This document shows positions 53,053-61,689 of a stretch of DNA of 64,000 nucleotides, piece after piece (the stretch's first letter is position 1; every line of letters starts with the position of its first letter). Made by a program: the position numbers and the translations under genes. The notes under the pieces are model-generated. The model was not told where the DNA came from, ran no database searches, and worked only from the letters and a program-made list of their open reading frames with translations. The DNA is from DAOTXR01 sp034435375 (GTDB taxonomy: Bacteria > Chloroflexota > Anaerolineae > Aggregatilineales > UBA3940), in contig DAOTXR010000052.1 of assembly GCA_034435375.1 (NCBI GenBank), positions 124,001-188,000 of the forward strand, read 5' to 3'.

Positions 53053-54630
53053 TTACTGGCAGGGCAGCTCGGTGCTTCCACTCATTACGAAGCTCATGAG
53101 CACCATATCGGTCAGCAGTTCAATGGCAGCGCGGTCGTCGGTGAGCACCATGCCGCCAGTCGGTGTGGGGCGGATTTGTTGATAGGCTTGTTCAATCACC
53201 TTTGCCAGCAGAGGATCGACCTCCGGGCCAAGCAGCTCGCGGTTGGTAAGCAGATTTTCTGGAGTGGTCGGCTGAACAGTAGCCACCAGGATGCTGTTGC
53301 ATGTGCCTGGCACGTCGATGACATGCACGGAGGGGTAGATGGCACTCAGAGTGGTCGCAAAGACTTCGATTAAACGGCGATCCCAAGTTGTGCGCCCGAC
53401 ATTAATCGCTAGGACGCCGCGCTCACTCAAGTGGTCGCGCACGCTCTGAAAAAACTCGACCGTGGTAAGCTGCCAGGGAATGTAGGGCAGCTTGTAAGCA
53501 TCAATCCCGATCACGTCGTAGGTGCGTTCACTGACCGCCAACGCATAACGGCCATCCTGAATGATAACGTTGAGGTTAGGTTCGTTCATGGCAAAGTAGT
53601 CGCGGCCCACCTGGACGATCTGTGGGTCGATCTCGATGCCATCGATAGGGATAGGACCGAAGATATGGGTGTACTGTTTGGGAACTGTCCCTGCTGCTAG
53701 ACCTACCATGGCCATGCTGGTCACGTCACCCGGCAGGAAGGGCGGCTCGTTGAAGAATGGCGCTGCCAGGTAATAATCCCACGTGCCGCCCGTCTCAACA
53801 AAGTCCGGATAGGCTGGGTAGTATATCGAGTGAATCCCCTGCCCCTCGTTGAGCAGCAGCACATTAGCCTCGCCCCAGCGGGCGACCTGGATGTAGTTGT
53901 AGGCCGACTCGCCTTCGTAGATCAGCATAGCCCCCGGCGGAGGTGGGCGGAGTGCGCCTCGCAGCGCCATCACGGCCAGCACAATCAACACGATGGGCAT
54001 CCACAGGAATCGCAGCATCCGCCGCCAATCAACCCCTGCTAGCCCAACCAAAGCTATCCCCAGCAACACCCCAGCCAACAACAGGAAGGTCAGGTTTGTG
54101 CCGATGGTTGGAATCAGCACCAGCACAGGCAGAAACGTCCCGATAATGCTGCCAACGGTCGAAATGGCGTACATGCGGCCCGATACACGCCCGGCGCTGA
54201 CCGTGTCCTGAATGGCAAGCCGGATGGCAAAGGGCGATACGGCTCCAAGCAATGTCACTGGCACGGAAAACAAGATCAACATCACACCGAAGGACCCAAC
54301 CAACACCGCGGGGCTGATGTTCAGCACGGCCTGCGCGGCCAATCGCAACACCGGGCGAGCCACAATCGGGATCAACCCCGCTGTGAAGGCCCCCCAGGCA
54401 ATAACCCGGTAGAAAGTCTCCGGGCGCGGTGAGTAGTCAGCCAGGCGGCCCCCTAGGAAGTAGCCTGCTGTCAGGTAGATCAGAATCAGGCCGATGATGT
54501 TAGCCCATACCACGTTGCTGGTTCCGAAAACCGTCCCCAACAGCCGCGATGCGCTCAGTTCAATGCCTAACGTGACCATGCCAGAGGTAAAGACAACCAC
54601 GTACAGATAGTACTGCTGCGATGGTCTCAA
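53053..54630 (-). CDS. Membrane-fused spermidine-synthase-like protein
   Basis: About 525 residues. The N-terminal half has about eight hydrophobic helices resembling an MFS-like fusion (SRLLGTVFGTSNVVWANIIGL, GYFLGGRLADY). The C-terminal half is a spermidine-synthase/methyltransferase Rossmann domain: GLAAGTVPKQYTHIFGPIPIDGIEIDPQIVQVGR in pieces, then IQDGRYAL, and VIGIDAYKLPYIPWQLTTVEFF. The SAM-type motif is altered in the usual way of these fusions. TTG 54630 is chosen because AAAGGAGG lies 8 bases upstream. Whether it makes polyamines is unproven. Confidence 0.82.
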   Translation of the reverse strand: MRPSQQYYLYVVVFTSGMVTLGIELSASRLLGTVFGTSNVVWANIIGLILIYLTAGYFLGGRLADYSPRPETFYRVIAWGAFTAGLIPIVARPVLRLAAQAVLNISPAVLVGSFGVMLILFSVPVTLLGAVSPFAIRLAIQDTVSAGRVSGRMYAISTVGSIIGTFLPVLVLIPTIGTNLTFLLLAGVLLGIALVGLAGVDWRRMLRFLWMPIVLIVLAVMALRGALRPPPPGAMLIYEGESAYNYIQVARWGEANVLLLNEGQGIHSIYYPAYPDFVETGGTWDYYLAAPFFNEPPFLPGDVTSMAMVGLAAGTVPKQYTHIFGPIPIDGIEIDPQIVQVGRDYFAMNEPNLNVIIQDGRYALAVSERTYDVIGIDAYKLPYIPWQLTTVEFFQSVRDHLSERGVLAINVGRTTWDRRLIEVFATTLSAIYPSVHVIDVPGTCNSILVATVQPTTPENLLTNRELLGPEVDPLLAKVIEQAYQQIRPTPTGGMVLTDDRAAIELLTDMVLMSFVMSGSTELPCQ

Positions 54631-54638
54631 ACGGCTAT

Positions 54639-54646
54639 CCTCCTTT
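54639..54646 (-). promoter_or_regulatory. Shine-Dalgarno site of the spermidine-synthase-like gene
   Basis: AAAGGAGG on the minus strand, 8 bases before the TTG at 54630. It outweighs an upstream ATG at 54720, which lies beyond the -10 box. Confidence 0.7.
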
Positions 54647-54660
54647 CCCCCAACCAACTG

Positions 54661-54666
54661 ATTATA
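54661..54666 (-). promoter_or_regulatory. -10 box of the spermidine-synthase-like gene
   Basis: TATAAT on the minus strand, 31-36 bases upstream of the TTG start. It lies back to back with the ruvB -10 at 54725. Confidence 0.5.
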
Positions 54667-54724
54667 GCCTGGCGCAGGTTGTCCGTGCGACTGGGGGGTT
54701 CGGTGCACGATCCGGCCCATGCGC

Positions 54725-54730
54725 TATAAT
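54725..54730 (+). promoter_or_regulatory. -10 box of ruvB
   Basis: TATAAT 41 bases before the ruvB ATG. No clear -35 at 16-18 bases upstream. Confidence 0.5.
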
Positions 54731-54771
54731 CTCCACTGTCGCACTGAATTTATTGTCACAAAGGGACCGGC

Positions 54772-55809
54772 ATGTCCGATGACGTTCATGATGACCGCCT
54801 AGTCTCCGGCAGGAAGCAGGTGGGAGAGATCACCAACATCGACGCTGCCCTACGACCCCGCTCGCTTGATGACATCTATGGCCAGGAAGCACTTGTCGAG
54901 CGGCTGCGCATCTTGATCGAGGCGGCCAAGTCGCGCGGGGAAGCGCTAGATCACATCCTGTTCTATGGACCACCCGGCCTGGGCAAGACCTCCCTGAGCC
55001 ATGTGATAGCCTACGAGATGGGCGCTAACATCCGTGTGACCGCCGGTCCGGTAATCGAGCGAGCCGGAGACTTGGCCGCGATCCTGACCAACATGCATAA
55101 AGGCGACATTCTCTTCATCGACGAAGTCCACCGGCTGGGGAGGGCTGTAGAGGAGGTGATGTACCCGGCCATGGAGGACTTTGCACTGGACATCGTGATC
55201 GGCAAAGGACCAAGTGCACGCAGCATCCGGCTTAAGCTGCCACGCTTCACTGTGATTGGCGCCACGACGCGCCTAGCTCTGATGACTGCCCCGTTGCGAG
55301 CACGTTTTGGGGCAGTATACCGCATCGACTTTTACAGCCAGGAGGCGCTGAGCAACATTGTTTGGCGGGCTGCCGGGCTGCTGAACGTGCCTATCGAACC
55401 GGAAGGCATCCAGGAGATCGCACGCCGGGCGCGCGGCACACCGCGTGTAGCGTTGCGCCTGCTGCGGCGCGTGCGGGACTATGCCCAGGTGCGAGCCGGC
55501 GGCGTGATCACGGGTGAGGTAGCCCGTGACGCCCTGAATTTGATGGAGATCGACCTGCTGGGTCTGGACGACGTGGATCGCCGCGTGCTGCACACGATCA
55601 TTGATAAGTTCGGAGGTGGCCCGGTGGGGTTGGAGACCATTGCAGCGGCCATCAGCGAGGAGGCCGACACCATCATGGATGTGGTCGAGCCGTACCTGCT
55701 TCAGCTTGGCTTTATCGAGCGTACACCACGTGGGCGCGTGGCAACCAGCCATGCCTACGAGCATCTGGGTTACCAGGACAATCGCGCCGACCAGCCTCGG
55801 CTGTTTTGA
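54772..55809 (+). CDS. ruvB: Holliday junction branch-migration helicase RuvB
   Basis: A 345-residue AAA+ motor that drives branch migration with RuvA. The N-terminal LRPRSLDDIYGQ, Walker A GPPGLGKTSLSH, Walker B LFIDEVHRLGR, sensor IGATTRLALMTAPLRARFG and the C-terminal winged helix with DNRVLHTI-like DRRVLHTIIDKFGGGPVGLETIA and GFIERTPRGRVAT are all present. ruvA and ruvC are not in the window. It starts a same-strand series with a DUF2905 gene, queA, a GNAT gene and dprA; ruvB-queA linkage is common in bacteria. Confidence 0.96.
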   Translation: MSDDVHDDRLVSGRKQVGEITNIDAALRPRSLDDIYGQEALVERLRILIEAAKSRGEALDHILFYGPPGLGKTSLSHVIAYEMGANIRVTAGPVIERAGDLAAILTNMHKGDILFIDEVHRLGRAVEEVMYPAMEDFALDIVIGKGPSARSIRLKLPRFTVIGATTRLALMTAPLRARFGAVYRIDFYSQEALSNIVWRAAGLLNVPIEPEGIQEIARRARGTPRVALRLLRRVRDYAQVRAGGVITGEVARDALNLMEIDLLGLDDVDRRVLHTIIDKFGGGPVGLETIAAAISEEADTIMDVVEPYLLQLGFIERTPRGRVATSHAYEHLGYQDNRADQPRLF

Positions 55810-55843
55810 GGACTATTGTCGTGCAGGTAGGCTGGGCAGAGAT

Positions 55844-56092
55844 ATGTTTCAACTTGACTCGGTTGGCAAGTGGTTGATGGCAGTCGGCCTGGGGATCGTG
55901 GCCCTGGGTGGTCTGCTATTCCTGCTGGGCAAAATCCCCGGACTAGATCGCCTCGGCAACCTGCCGGGGGACATCCGCTGGCAGAGCGCCGATGGGCGTG
56001 TCTCATGCTTTGTGCCCATCGTCAGCATGATCGTGATCAGTGTGATCCTGACCATTGTGCTGAACATTGTTGTTCGGTGGTTGAACCGGTAG
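55844..56092 (+). CDS. DUF2905 small membrane protein
   Basis: An 82-residue protein with two hydrophobic helices (about 10-29 and 55-77) linked by the conserved IPGLDRLGNLPGDIRW stretch, the DUF2905 signature. Its function is unknown; it is commonly found beside ruvB and queA. The Shine-Dalgarno site is weak. It begins 34 bases after ruvB and ends 14 bases before queA. Confidence 0.85.
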   Translation: MFQLDSVGKWLMAVGLGIVALGGLLFLLGKIPGLDRLGNLPGDIRWQSADGRVSCFVPIVSMIVISVILTIVLNIVVRWLNR

Positions 56093-56106
56093 GAGTAAGG
56101 CATATC

Positions 56107-57204
56107 TTGCCCTCGTCAAACAGTGTCATGAGAACCTCCGACTTCGACTATGAACTTCCACCCGAACAGATTGCACAGACGCCGGTAGAGCCACGTGATG
56201 CCTCACGTTTGTTGGTGCTGAACCGTGCAGATGGAACCATCGCCCATCGCCATTTTCGCGATGTGGGTGAATACCTCAGCCCTGGAGACGTGTTGGTGTT
56301 CAATCAGACGCGGGTCATCCCCGCACGGCTGCGTGGGCGCAAGCTTCCTTCTGGGGGGAAGGTTGAGCTGTTGTTGCTGCGGCGGGAAGGCGATCAGACC
56401 TGGCGCGGCCTCGTGGGCGGAAAACACATCGATCCAGGCGTGCGTCTGGCCTTCACTGGCGCAGACGGTGTGACTATCGAGGGAGTGGTGATCGACGCGG
56501 GCGAGCGGTCGGAGCGGATAGTACGCTTCGATCAGCCCATCTCTCCATTGCTCGAATCGTTGGGCGAGGTGCCGCTGCCGCCCTACATTCACCATCCGTT
56601 GGCTGACCCAGAGCGCTACCAGACAGTGTATGCACGTGTGCCTGGTTCCGCTGCCGCGCCGACGGCAGGACTGCACTTTACGCCTAGCCTGCTGACCGAT
56701 CTGCGACGCAAAGGTGTGCAGATGGCTTACTGCACGCTTCACATCGGGTTGGACACGTTTCAGCCGGTCCGTGAGGAGCACATCGAGAGCCATCGCATGC
56801 ACACCGAGTGGGCGATCCTGTCTGCTGACGATGCTCGGATGATCAATGAGGCCCGGCTGGCAGGTGGCCGGATTGTGGCGGTGGGCACAACGAGCGTGCG
56901 TACGCTGGAGACAGCGGCCCTGCGCAGCGCTGGCATTACAGACAACCCCTATGCGGCTCAGGGCAATCTCTGCTCCTGGCGTTCTGTGGTTGCGATTGAC
57001 GGACCGACTGATCTGTTCATCCGACCCGGTTACCATTTCCGGGCGGTGGATGTGATGATCACGAACTTTCACCTGCCGCGCTCGACGCTGTTGATGCTGG
57101 TGGCAGCCTTCGCTGGGCGTGAGACGATTCTGGATGCCTATCGTATCGCCTGTCAGGAAGGCTACCGCTTCTATTCGTTCGGCGATGCCATGCTGATCGT
57201 GTGA
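56107..57204 (+). CDS. queA: tRNA preQ1(34) S-adenosylmethionine ribosyltransferase-isomerase
   Basis: A 365-residue enzyme transferring and isomerising the ribose of SAM onto preQ1 at wobble position 34, giving epoxyqueuosine. The N-terminal SDFDYELPPEQIAQTPVEPRDASRLLV, in pieces, PAAPTAGLHFT-like AAAPTAGLHFTPSLL, IGLDTFQPV, GGRIVAVGTTSVRTLE and NFHLPRSTLLMLVAAF are diagnostic. The start is taken as TTG 56107 behind AAGG; ATG 56128 is an alternative without a ribosome site. The stop overlaps the next start. Confidence 0.95.
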   Translation: MPSSNSVMRTSDFDYELPPEQIAQTPVEPRDASRLLVLNRADGTIAHRHFRDVGEYLSPGDVLVFNQTRVIPARLRGRKLPSGGKVELLLLRREGDQTWRGLVGGKHIDPGVRLAFTGADGVTIEGVVIDAGERSERIVRFDQPISPLLESLGEVPLPPYIHHPLADPERYQTVYARVPGSAAAPTAGLHFTPSLLTDLRRKGVQMAYCTLHIGLDTFQPVREEHIESHRMHTEWAILSADDARMINEARLAGGRIVAVGTTSVRTLETAALRSAGITDNPYAAQGNLCSWRSVVAIDGPTDLFIRPGYHFRAVDVMITNFHLPRSTLLMLVAAFAGRETILDAYRIACQEGYRFYSFGDAMLIV

Positions 57205-57686
57205 TGGTCAACAACCTGATTCTGCGCCCAGCCCGGATTGAAGATGCTGCTGACCTGCACTTGGCCTGCTGGCCAGGGCAGTCGCTTGCTTCAGTGGAGG
57301 AACGTCTGGCCTACGTGATCGCCCGCCAGGAGTACGAGAACATGTGGGGGCTGGTTGCGGTGGTAGATGGGCAGGCCGTCGGGTATGGGCAGCTCGCGCG
57401 GTGGGGGCGGCTGGCTGAGATCAGTGACTTGATAGTCAATGAAGGTTGGCGGGGGCGAGGTATTGGTGCAGCCATCATCCGTGCGTTGCTGAAGATTGCC
57501 TGCCAGAACCACTTCGAGGAGGTTGAGATCGGTGTGGCTGTGGCCAATTCGCGCGCCGAAAGGCTCTACCAGCGACTGGGATTTACTGAAAAGCGCCGGG
57601 CTATGCTTGTCCTGAACGATGGCCCAGAGCCAGTGATCTATCTTAGCATGAGGCTGGAGCAGTATGCCTGTGACCAGAAGGAGTGA
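57204..57686 (+). CDS. GNAT-family N-acetyltransferase
   Basis: A 160-residue acetyl-CoA-dependent transferase. The fold is seen as LRPARIEDAADLHL at the start, the acetyl-CoA loop GWRGRGIGAAIIRALL and the C-terminal VAVANSRAERLYQRLGFTEKRR. It resembles RimI-like and small-molecule acetyltransferases; the substrate is unknown. Its ATG overlaps the queA TGA (TGATG), showing coupling. dprA follows 33 bases later. Confidence 0.88.
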   Translation: MVNNLILRPARIEDAADLHLACWPGQSLASVEERLAYVIARQEYENMWGLVAVVDGQAVGYGQLARWGRLAEISDLIVNEGWRGRGIGAAIIRALLKIACQNHFEEVEIGVAVANSRAERLYQRLGFTEKRRAMLVLNDGPEPVIYLSMRLEQYACDQKE

Positions 57687-57719
57687 GATCTGCTTCACTG
57701 CGTCAGAGGCAGGCACTCT

Positions 57720-58637
57720 GTGAGCCGAGTCCACTGGATCGCACTGGCAGTAGGGGCCGGGGTTGGTGGAAGGACAGTCACACGCCTGCTCGCCTGCTTT
57801 GGCAGCCTGGAGGCGGTCTTTGCAGCCACTCCGGACGAGTTGATGCAGGTGCCGCAGGTAGGGCCACACACCGCGCAAGCCATTGCCTGTGTGGATCTGG
57901 CGGCAATCGAAATGGAGGTGTCGCAGCTTGCGGCGCAGGGTATTCAGGCCATCACCTGGGAAGACCCTCACTATCCCACTAACCTGCTCCTGAGCAACGA
58001 TGCGCCGCCAGTGCTATTTGTGCGCGGCGTCATCAGATCGGAGGATGCCCGTGCGGTGGCCGTTGTCGGTACCCGCACGCCCACGCCGCCCAGCCGTGAG
58101 CTGGCCCGTCATATAGGGCGCAATCTGGCCATGCGTGGCTGGACGGTGGTCAGTGGGCTGGCCGTCGGGATCGACACTGCTGCACACCAAGGGGCGCTCG
58201 ACGTTGGAGGGCGCACGCTGGCGGTGCTGGGATCAGGTGTGGCAAATGTCTACCCGCCGCAGAACCGGGCGCTGGCTGAAGCTATTGAGCAGTGTGGTGC
58301 TGTGATATGTGAGGTGCACCCTCTGGCTGCTGTCAGCCGGCAACACCTGAGCGCCCGCAACCGCATCACGAGCGGGCTAAGCCGGGCGGTAATCGTGGTC
58401 CAATCTGGGGAAGACAGCGGCAGCATCAACACCGCGCGGCGGGCACAATCGCAAGGGCGCACGGTATTCGCGGTGATAGGGGGCGACGCGGGGTGTAAGA
58501 GCCTGCTTGCCGAGGGTGCAGTAGCGCTCCGGCCCGATGCCGTGGATTGGGGCGCGCTCTCAGCACAGCTCGACGCCATCACCCTTAGGCCGGCCCGGCG
58601 CAGCGCGGACTCCGAGGGCCACTTCAGCCTGTTCTAA
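57720..58637 (+). CDS. dprA: DNA-processing protein DprA/Smf
   Basis: A 305-residue Rossmann-fold protein that loads RecA on incoming single-stranded DNA in natural transformation. An N-terminal helix-hairpin-helix-like region (PQVGPHTAQAIACV) is followed by YPTNLLLSNDAPPVLFVRG, AVVGTRTPT, the key SGLAVGIDTAAHQGAL, LGSGVANVYPPQNRAL and SARNRITSGLSRAVIVVQ. The C-terminal winged helix is absent. The GTG start follows GAGG loosely. It overlaps the next, convergent gene by 4 bases at the stop codons. Confidence 0.92.
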   Translation: MSRVHWIALAVGAGVGGRTVTRLLACFGSLEAVFAATPDELMQVPQVGPHTAQAIACVDLAAIEMEVSQLAAQGIQAITWEDPHYPTNLLLSNDAPPVLFVRGVIRSEDARAVAVVGTRTPTPPSRELARHIGRNLAMRGWTVVSGLAVGIDTAAHQGALDVGGRTLAVLGSGVANVYPPQNRALAEAIEQCGAVICEVHPLAAVSRQHLSARNRITSGLSRAVIVVQSGEDSGSINTARRAQSQGRTVFAVIGGDAGCKSLLAEGAVALRPDAVDWGALSAQLDAITLRPARRSADSEGHFSLF

Positions 58638-59770
58638 GGCTCAACCGGCGGCAGGTCGAACAGCCACAGAGCCTGATCCTCGGCGCTGAGAAACACAACG
58701 TAGTCGCCAGTGGGAGAGACGCTCCACTCGCCCGCTGAGACGCGGAACGGAAATGTAGACGGATCGGTCAGAGAGTCTACCATACCCGTTGAGATGTCAA
58801 ACTGGATCAAGCGGTGGGCGGGGGCGCTGGGTTCTATTGGAATGATGAGCAGGTGGCTGACATCGCGCCAACGTGCACTGCCGACCACCGGCAAATGGTG
58901 GCGGATCGCGCCGTCGTTAGTCTTGACGATCCATAGCCCATCTTCCTGCGGTCCGAGAGGGCTGAACATGGCAACATATGAAACCCACTCGCCACCTGGA
59001 GCGATTCGTACAGCCGACAGACGCTGCTTTTGCACCAGGTCCACCCGCGATCCATCTACAACCGAGAGACTAAACAATCCGCTGTACATAGGGGCGCCTG
59101 GCTCGCGCCCTAGCAGCAGAAGGCGATCGTCATCCAGCCAACCCATGATCCTGCCCTCGTTCAGCTCCACAAGCTCACGGGCATCTCTGCCATCTATACC
59201 TGAGATGTAGATCGTCGTCCGTTCATTGCCATAGACACCTGTCCGAGCCACCTCGCTCCAAGCCAGCCATCGGCTGCTCGGCGAGAAGAATACCTCCCTC
59301 CCACCGTTAGGTATGATCCATGAACGATCCTCACCTATGTCCACCACGACTGTCAGATAGTCACGGTTGAGGTAAGCCAGATAGCGGCCATCAGGGCTGA
59401 GGATGCCCACTCGCTGGCTGACTAGGCGCAGCTCGCCGCTCACGAGGTCGACGCCATAGATGCCTGTCTGCCCCGTTGCATCAGGCCGGTCGATGAAACG
59501 CACCTCGCTGCCGTCCGGTGACCAGAACGCCCCGACACAGCATCCGGGATCGGTCAGAGGAACCAAAGTGGGAATGTTGGGTGTGGGTGACGGCTCGATG
59601 ATGGGTTCCAGCGGGGAAGGAGCAGAGACTGTCAGCGGGGAGTTGCTATGCAGCGCAGGATAGGGTGATGACTCTACGGGCGTCACCGCTGGCATAGGTA
59701 AAGGTGAAGCGCAAGCAGTCAGTATTGCACCGATTAAGGCGAAAATCGAGAAAAGAGCTGTTCGCCTCAC
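58634..59770 (-). CDS. Predicted lipoprotein with TolB-like beta-propeller
   Basis: A 378-residue exported protein. The N-terminal signal ends in ILTACASP, a lipobox with the cysteine at residue 20, followed by a Pro/Ser-rich linker with repeated SPxP. The body has WD40/TolB-like blades (FWSPDGSEVRFID, ILSPDGRYLAYLN, FFSPSSRWLAWSE, SPTGDYVVFLSAED). No catalytic residues are apparent. It overlaps the upstream M23 gene by 4 bases (ATGA), so the two form an operon. It may bind protein or glycan at the cell surface. Confidence 0.8.
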   Translation of the reverse strand: MRRTALFSIFALIGAILTACASPLPMPAVTPVESSPYPALHSNSPLTVSAPSPLEPIIEPSPTPNIPTLVPLTDPGCCVGAFWSPDGSEVRFIDRPDATGQTGIYGVDLVSGELRLVSQRVGILSPDGRYLAYLNRDYLTVVVDIGEDRSWIIPNGGREVFFSPSSRWLAWSEVARTGVYGNERTTIYISGIDGRDARELVELNEGRIMGWLDDDRLLLLGREPGAPMYSGLFSLSVVDGSRVDLVQKQRLSAVRIAPGGEWVSYVAMFSPLGPQEDGLWIVKTNDGAIRHHLPVVGSARWRDVSHLLIIPIEPSAPAHRLIQFDISTGMVDSLTDPSTFPFRVSAGEWSVSPTGDYVVFLSAEDQALWLFDLPPVEP

Positions 59771-60513
59771 TGTGACCAGTCCGGGGGCCAGGGATTCAGA
59801 TAGTCGTTAAGCATGGGTTCCCAAAAGTCAACCGTTGGCTGATCGGTGGGCGTCATCCAGCGGCGCGGATGGTCGAGGTCACGCTCAAAACTGCCTGCCG
59901 GGCCGAGTAGCGCGAGCATGTCCCAATCGGCCTCAATGAACAGAACCGGGTTATAGGCGTAGTGATAGGTGTCATCGCGGATCTCAAGATGCAGATGGGG
60001 GCGTGAGAGGCAAGTCAGGTCGGGATCGCCTGACAGGCCAATTCGCTGGCCGCGCGTGACGGACTGGCCAACTTCCAACGCAGGCTTCTCCGCCAGGTGG
60101 CCGTAGAGCGAAGCAAAGCCGTTCCGATGATCAATGAGCAAATTGTGAGGGCCGGAACCGTAACGTGATGCATCGACGAACGTCACCACACCGTCGCCAA
60201 TAGCCACCACTGGGGTCCCGCATGGTGCAGCAAAGTCGAGGCCAAAGTGCAGTCCCTGCCCAGCCTCGTACCATTTGTCACGCCAGTGATAGGCTACCTG
60301 GGTATTGCCATACCATTGCACAATGGTCCATGTGCTGGGTCCAATTGGCAGGTCAAAGGGCAGGGCAAAAGGTGGCTCCACCGGCACAGGTGGCGGCTCA
60401 GGCGGGACAGGCCCGGCATGCACTGACCGGCTGACGGCCATTGCCATTGCCAGCCCTCCTAGCAGCAGAGCAAACCGCCTGGCAGGCAGGCAACGAAGAT
60501 CATGATGTCTCAT
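59767..60513 (-). CDS. M23-family (LytM) peptidoglycan metallopeptidase
   Basis: A 248-residue secreted enzyme. The signal peptide (ALLLGGLAMAMAVSRSVHA) is followed by a Pro-rich spacer PVPPEPPPVPVEPP. Zinc ligands are H-x3-D in HFGLDFAAPCGTP and H-x-H in RPHLHLEIRDD; VVAIGDGVVTFV is typical of the fold. Such proteins cleave stem-peptide crosslinks or, when degenerate, activate amidases. All ligands are present here, so catalysis is expected. It starts a two-gene unit with the propeller lipoprotein. Confidence 0.9.
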   Translation of the reverse strand: MRHHDLRCLPARRFALLLGGLAMAMAVSRSVHAGPVPPEPPPVPVEPPFALPFDLPIGPSTWTIVQWYGNTQVAYHWRDKWYEAGQGLHFGLDFAAPCGTPVVAIGDGVVTFVDASRYGSGPHNLLIDHRNGFASLYGHLAEKPALEVGQSVTRGQRIGLSGDPDLTCLSRPHLHLEIRDDTYHYAYNPVLFIEADWDMLALLGPAGSFERDLDHPRRWMTPTDQPTVDFWEPMLNDYLNPWPPDWSQ

Positions 60514-60584
60514 GACCTGTAGTTTACCAGAGACTCTCTGTCTTTGCGCCAGGCGTCTTTGTTTATCTTGGGGTTCTGGCCTAG

Positions 60585-61118
60585 TTATCCGGCCTCTGGC
60601 CTGACGAAATGTACCGTAACGTTGAACATCCCCAGACTGATGGTGTCGCCATCGCGGAGCTGCTGCAGCGTGCCCGCTGTGATACGCTCACCATTGATGA
60701 ATGTCCCGTTGGTACTTTCTAGGTCGATCAGGAATAGATTGTCACCCGAACGGCGGATGACCGCATGCAGGCGTGATACGCCGCGCTCCCAGCCGCCAAG
60801 CTGGGCCAAGCTGATGTCCGGCACGATGCCAGTGTACTTTCCAGCACGCCCGATGATGACAGCATCACCGTGGTTGATCTCCAGCGTCCGACGCTCTGGC
60901 TGCCCCTCACACTCGCCAAAGTCGAGGATCAGGCGGGTACCACTTAGAAAGCTCCGTGTACCCCGCTCGATGGGCAATACCCTGGCTCTCCCATCACCTG
61001 CCCTGGTTGGGCGTGTTTTCCGTCCCCGAGATGGCCGGGACACCACTATAGCTTCGCAATGGTTGCAGGTTAGCGCATTAGGTGGGACTTCAGCCTTACA
61101 CTTTGGACAGGTTTTCAT
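60585..61118 (-). CDS. FHA-domain protein with zinc ribbon
   Basis: A 177-residue cytoplasmic protein. The N-terminal double C-x2-C ribbon (TCPKCKAEVPPNALTCNHCEA) is followed by a basic linker and a C-terminal FHA domain with IIGRAGKYTG, the SRLHA core and ESTNGTFINGERI. Arg, Ser-x-x-His and Asn-Gly are intact, so phosphothreonine binding is expected. GAGGTG precedes ATG 61118. It is downstream of a receiver-domain gene on the same strand; the partner kinase is unknown. Confidence 0.88.
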   Translation of the reverse strand: MKTCPKCKAEVPPNALTCNHCEAIVVSRPSRGRKTRPTRAGDGRARVLPIERGTRSFLSGTRLILDFGECEGQPERRTLEINHGDAVIIGRAGKYTGIVPDISLAQLGGWERGVSRLHAVIRRSGDNLFLIDLESTNGTFINGERITAGTLQQLRDGDTISLGMFNVTVHFVRPEAG

Positions 61119-61224
61119 CCTGAGCACACCTCAGCCACTCCACTAGTGCGGTATCTCTCCCAGATACGGCAATAGGCCAACCCGTGGATGGCCCATTCCC
61201 GTTTGTGGCCGGGGAACATGTCTT

Positions 61225-61638
61225 TTACTGCAATCCACTACACAGGTAGCGATCTTGATGGGCGTTTCTCCCCGCTCCAATCACACCATTGACCTTGGCC
61301 AGTAACGTCCTATTTGAGACAGGCTTGGCCAGATGATCCGTCGCCCCGGCCTCAAATCCCTTTTCGACCACATGAAAGTCACTTAGCGCTGACAGGAAGA
61401 GCACTGGTGTCTCTGCGGTCAGAGGGTTTGCACGGATGCGCTGGCATAGTTCGATACCGTCCATTCCAGGCATCATGATGTCCAGGATGAACAGATCGGG
61501 TGGCGAGCTGTTGAGCAGCTCCAGGGCTTCGAGACCACTCTTGGCCTTCTGTACAACAAAGCCTGCTTGCTCCAGAATGAGGCCAACCAGGGTCAACATG
61601 GCCTGATCGTCGTCGACTACCATGATTCGCTTACCCAT
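61225..61638 (-). CDS. Stand-alone response regulator receiver
   Basis: A 137-residue CheY-like receiver with no output domain. The acidic pair is D10-D11 in VVDDDQ, the phosphoacceptor D53 in LFILDIMMPGMDG, then S83 in LFLSALSD and the switch lysine K105 in DHLAKPVS. The C-terminal 20 residues carry no recognisable motif. No histidine kinase is near, and it lies between the Os1348-like ORF and the FHA zinc-ribbon gene. Confidence 0.92.
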   Translation of the reverse strand: MGKRIMVVDDDQAMLTLVGLILEQAGFVVQKAKSGLEALELLNSSPPDLFILDIMMPGMDGIELCQRIRANPLTAETPVLFLSALSDFHVVEKGFEAGATDHLAKPVSNRTLLAKVNGVIGAGRNAHQDRYLCSGLQ

Positions 61639-61689
61639 AACTGGTTTAGCCTTTGACCTGTTGACCCTTCCTCCGCGTAGTGCACGCCA

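Noticed and set aside
54631..54720. ATG at 54720 as the start of the fused synthase gene.
   Set aside because: It lies upstream of the TATAAT at 54661-54666 and lacks a ribosome site; TTG 54630 has AAAGGAGG in front of it.
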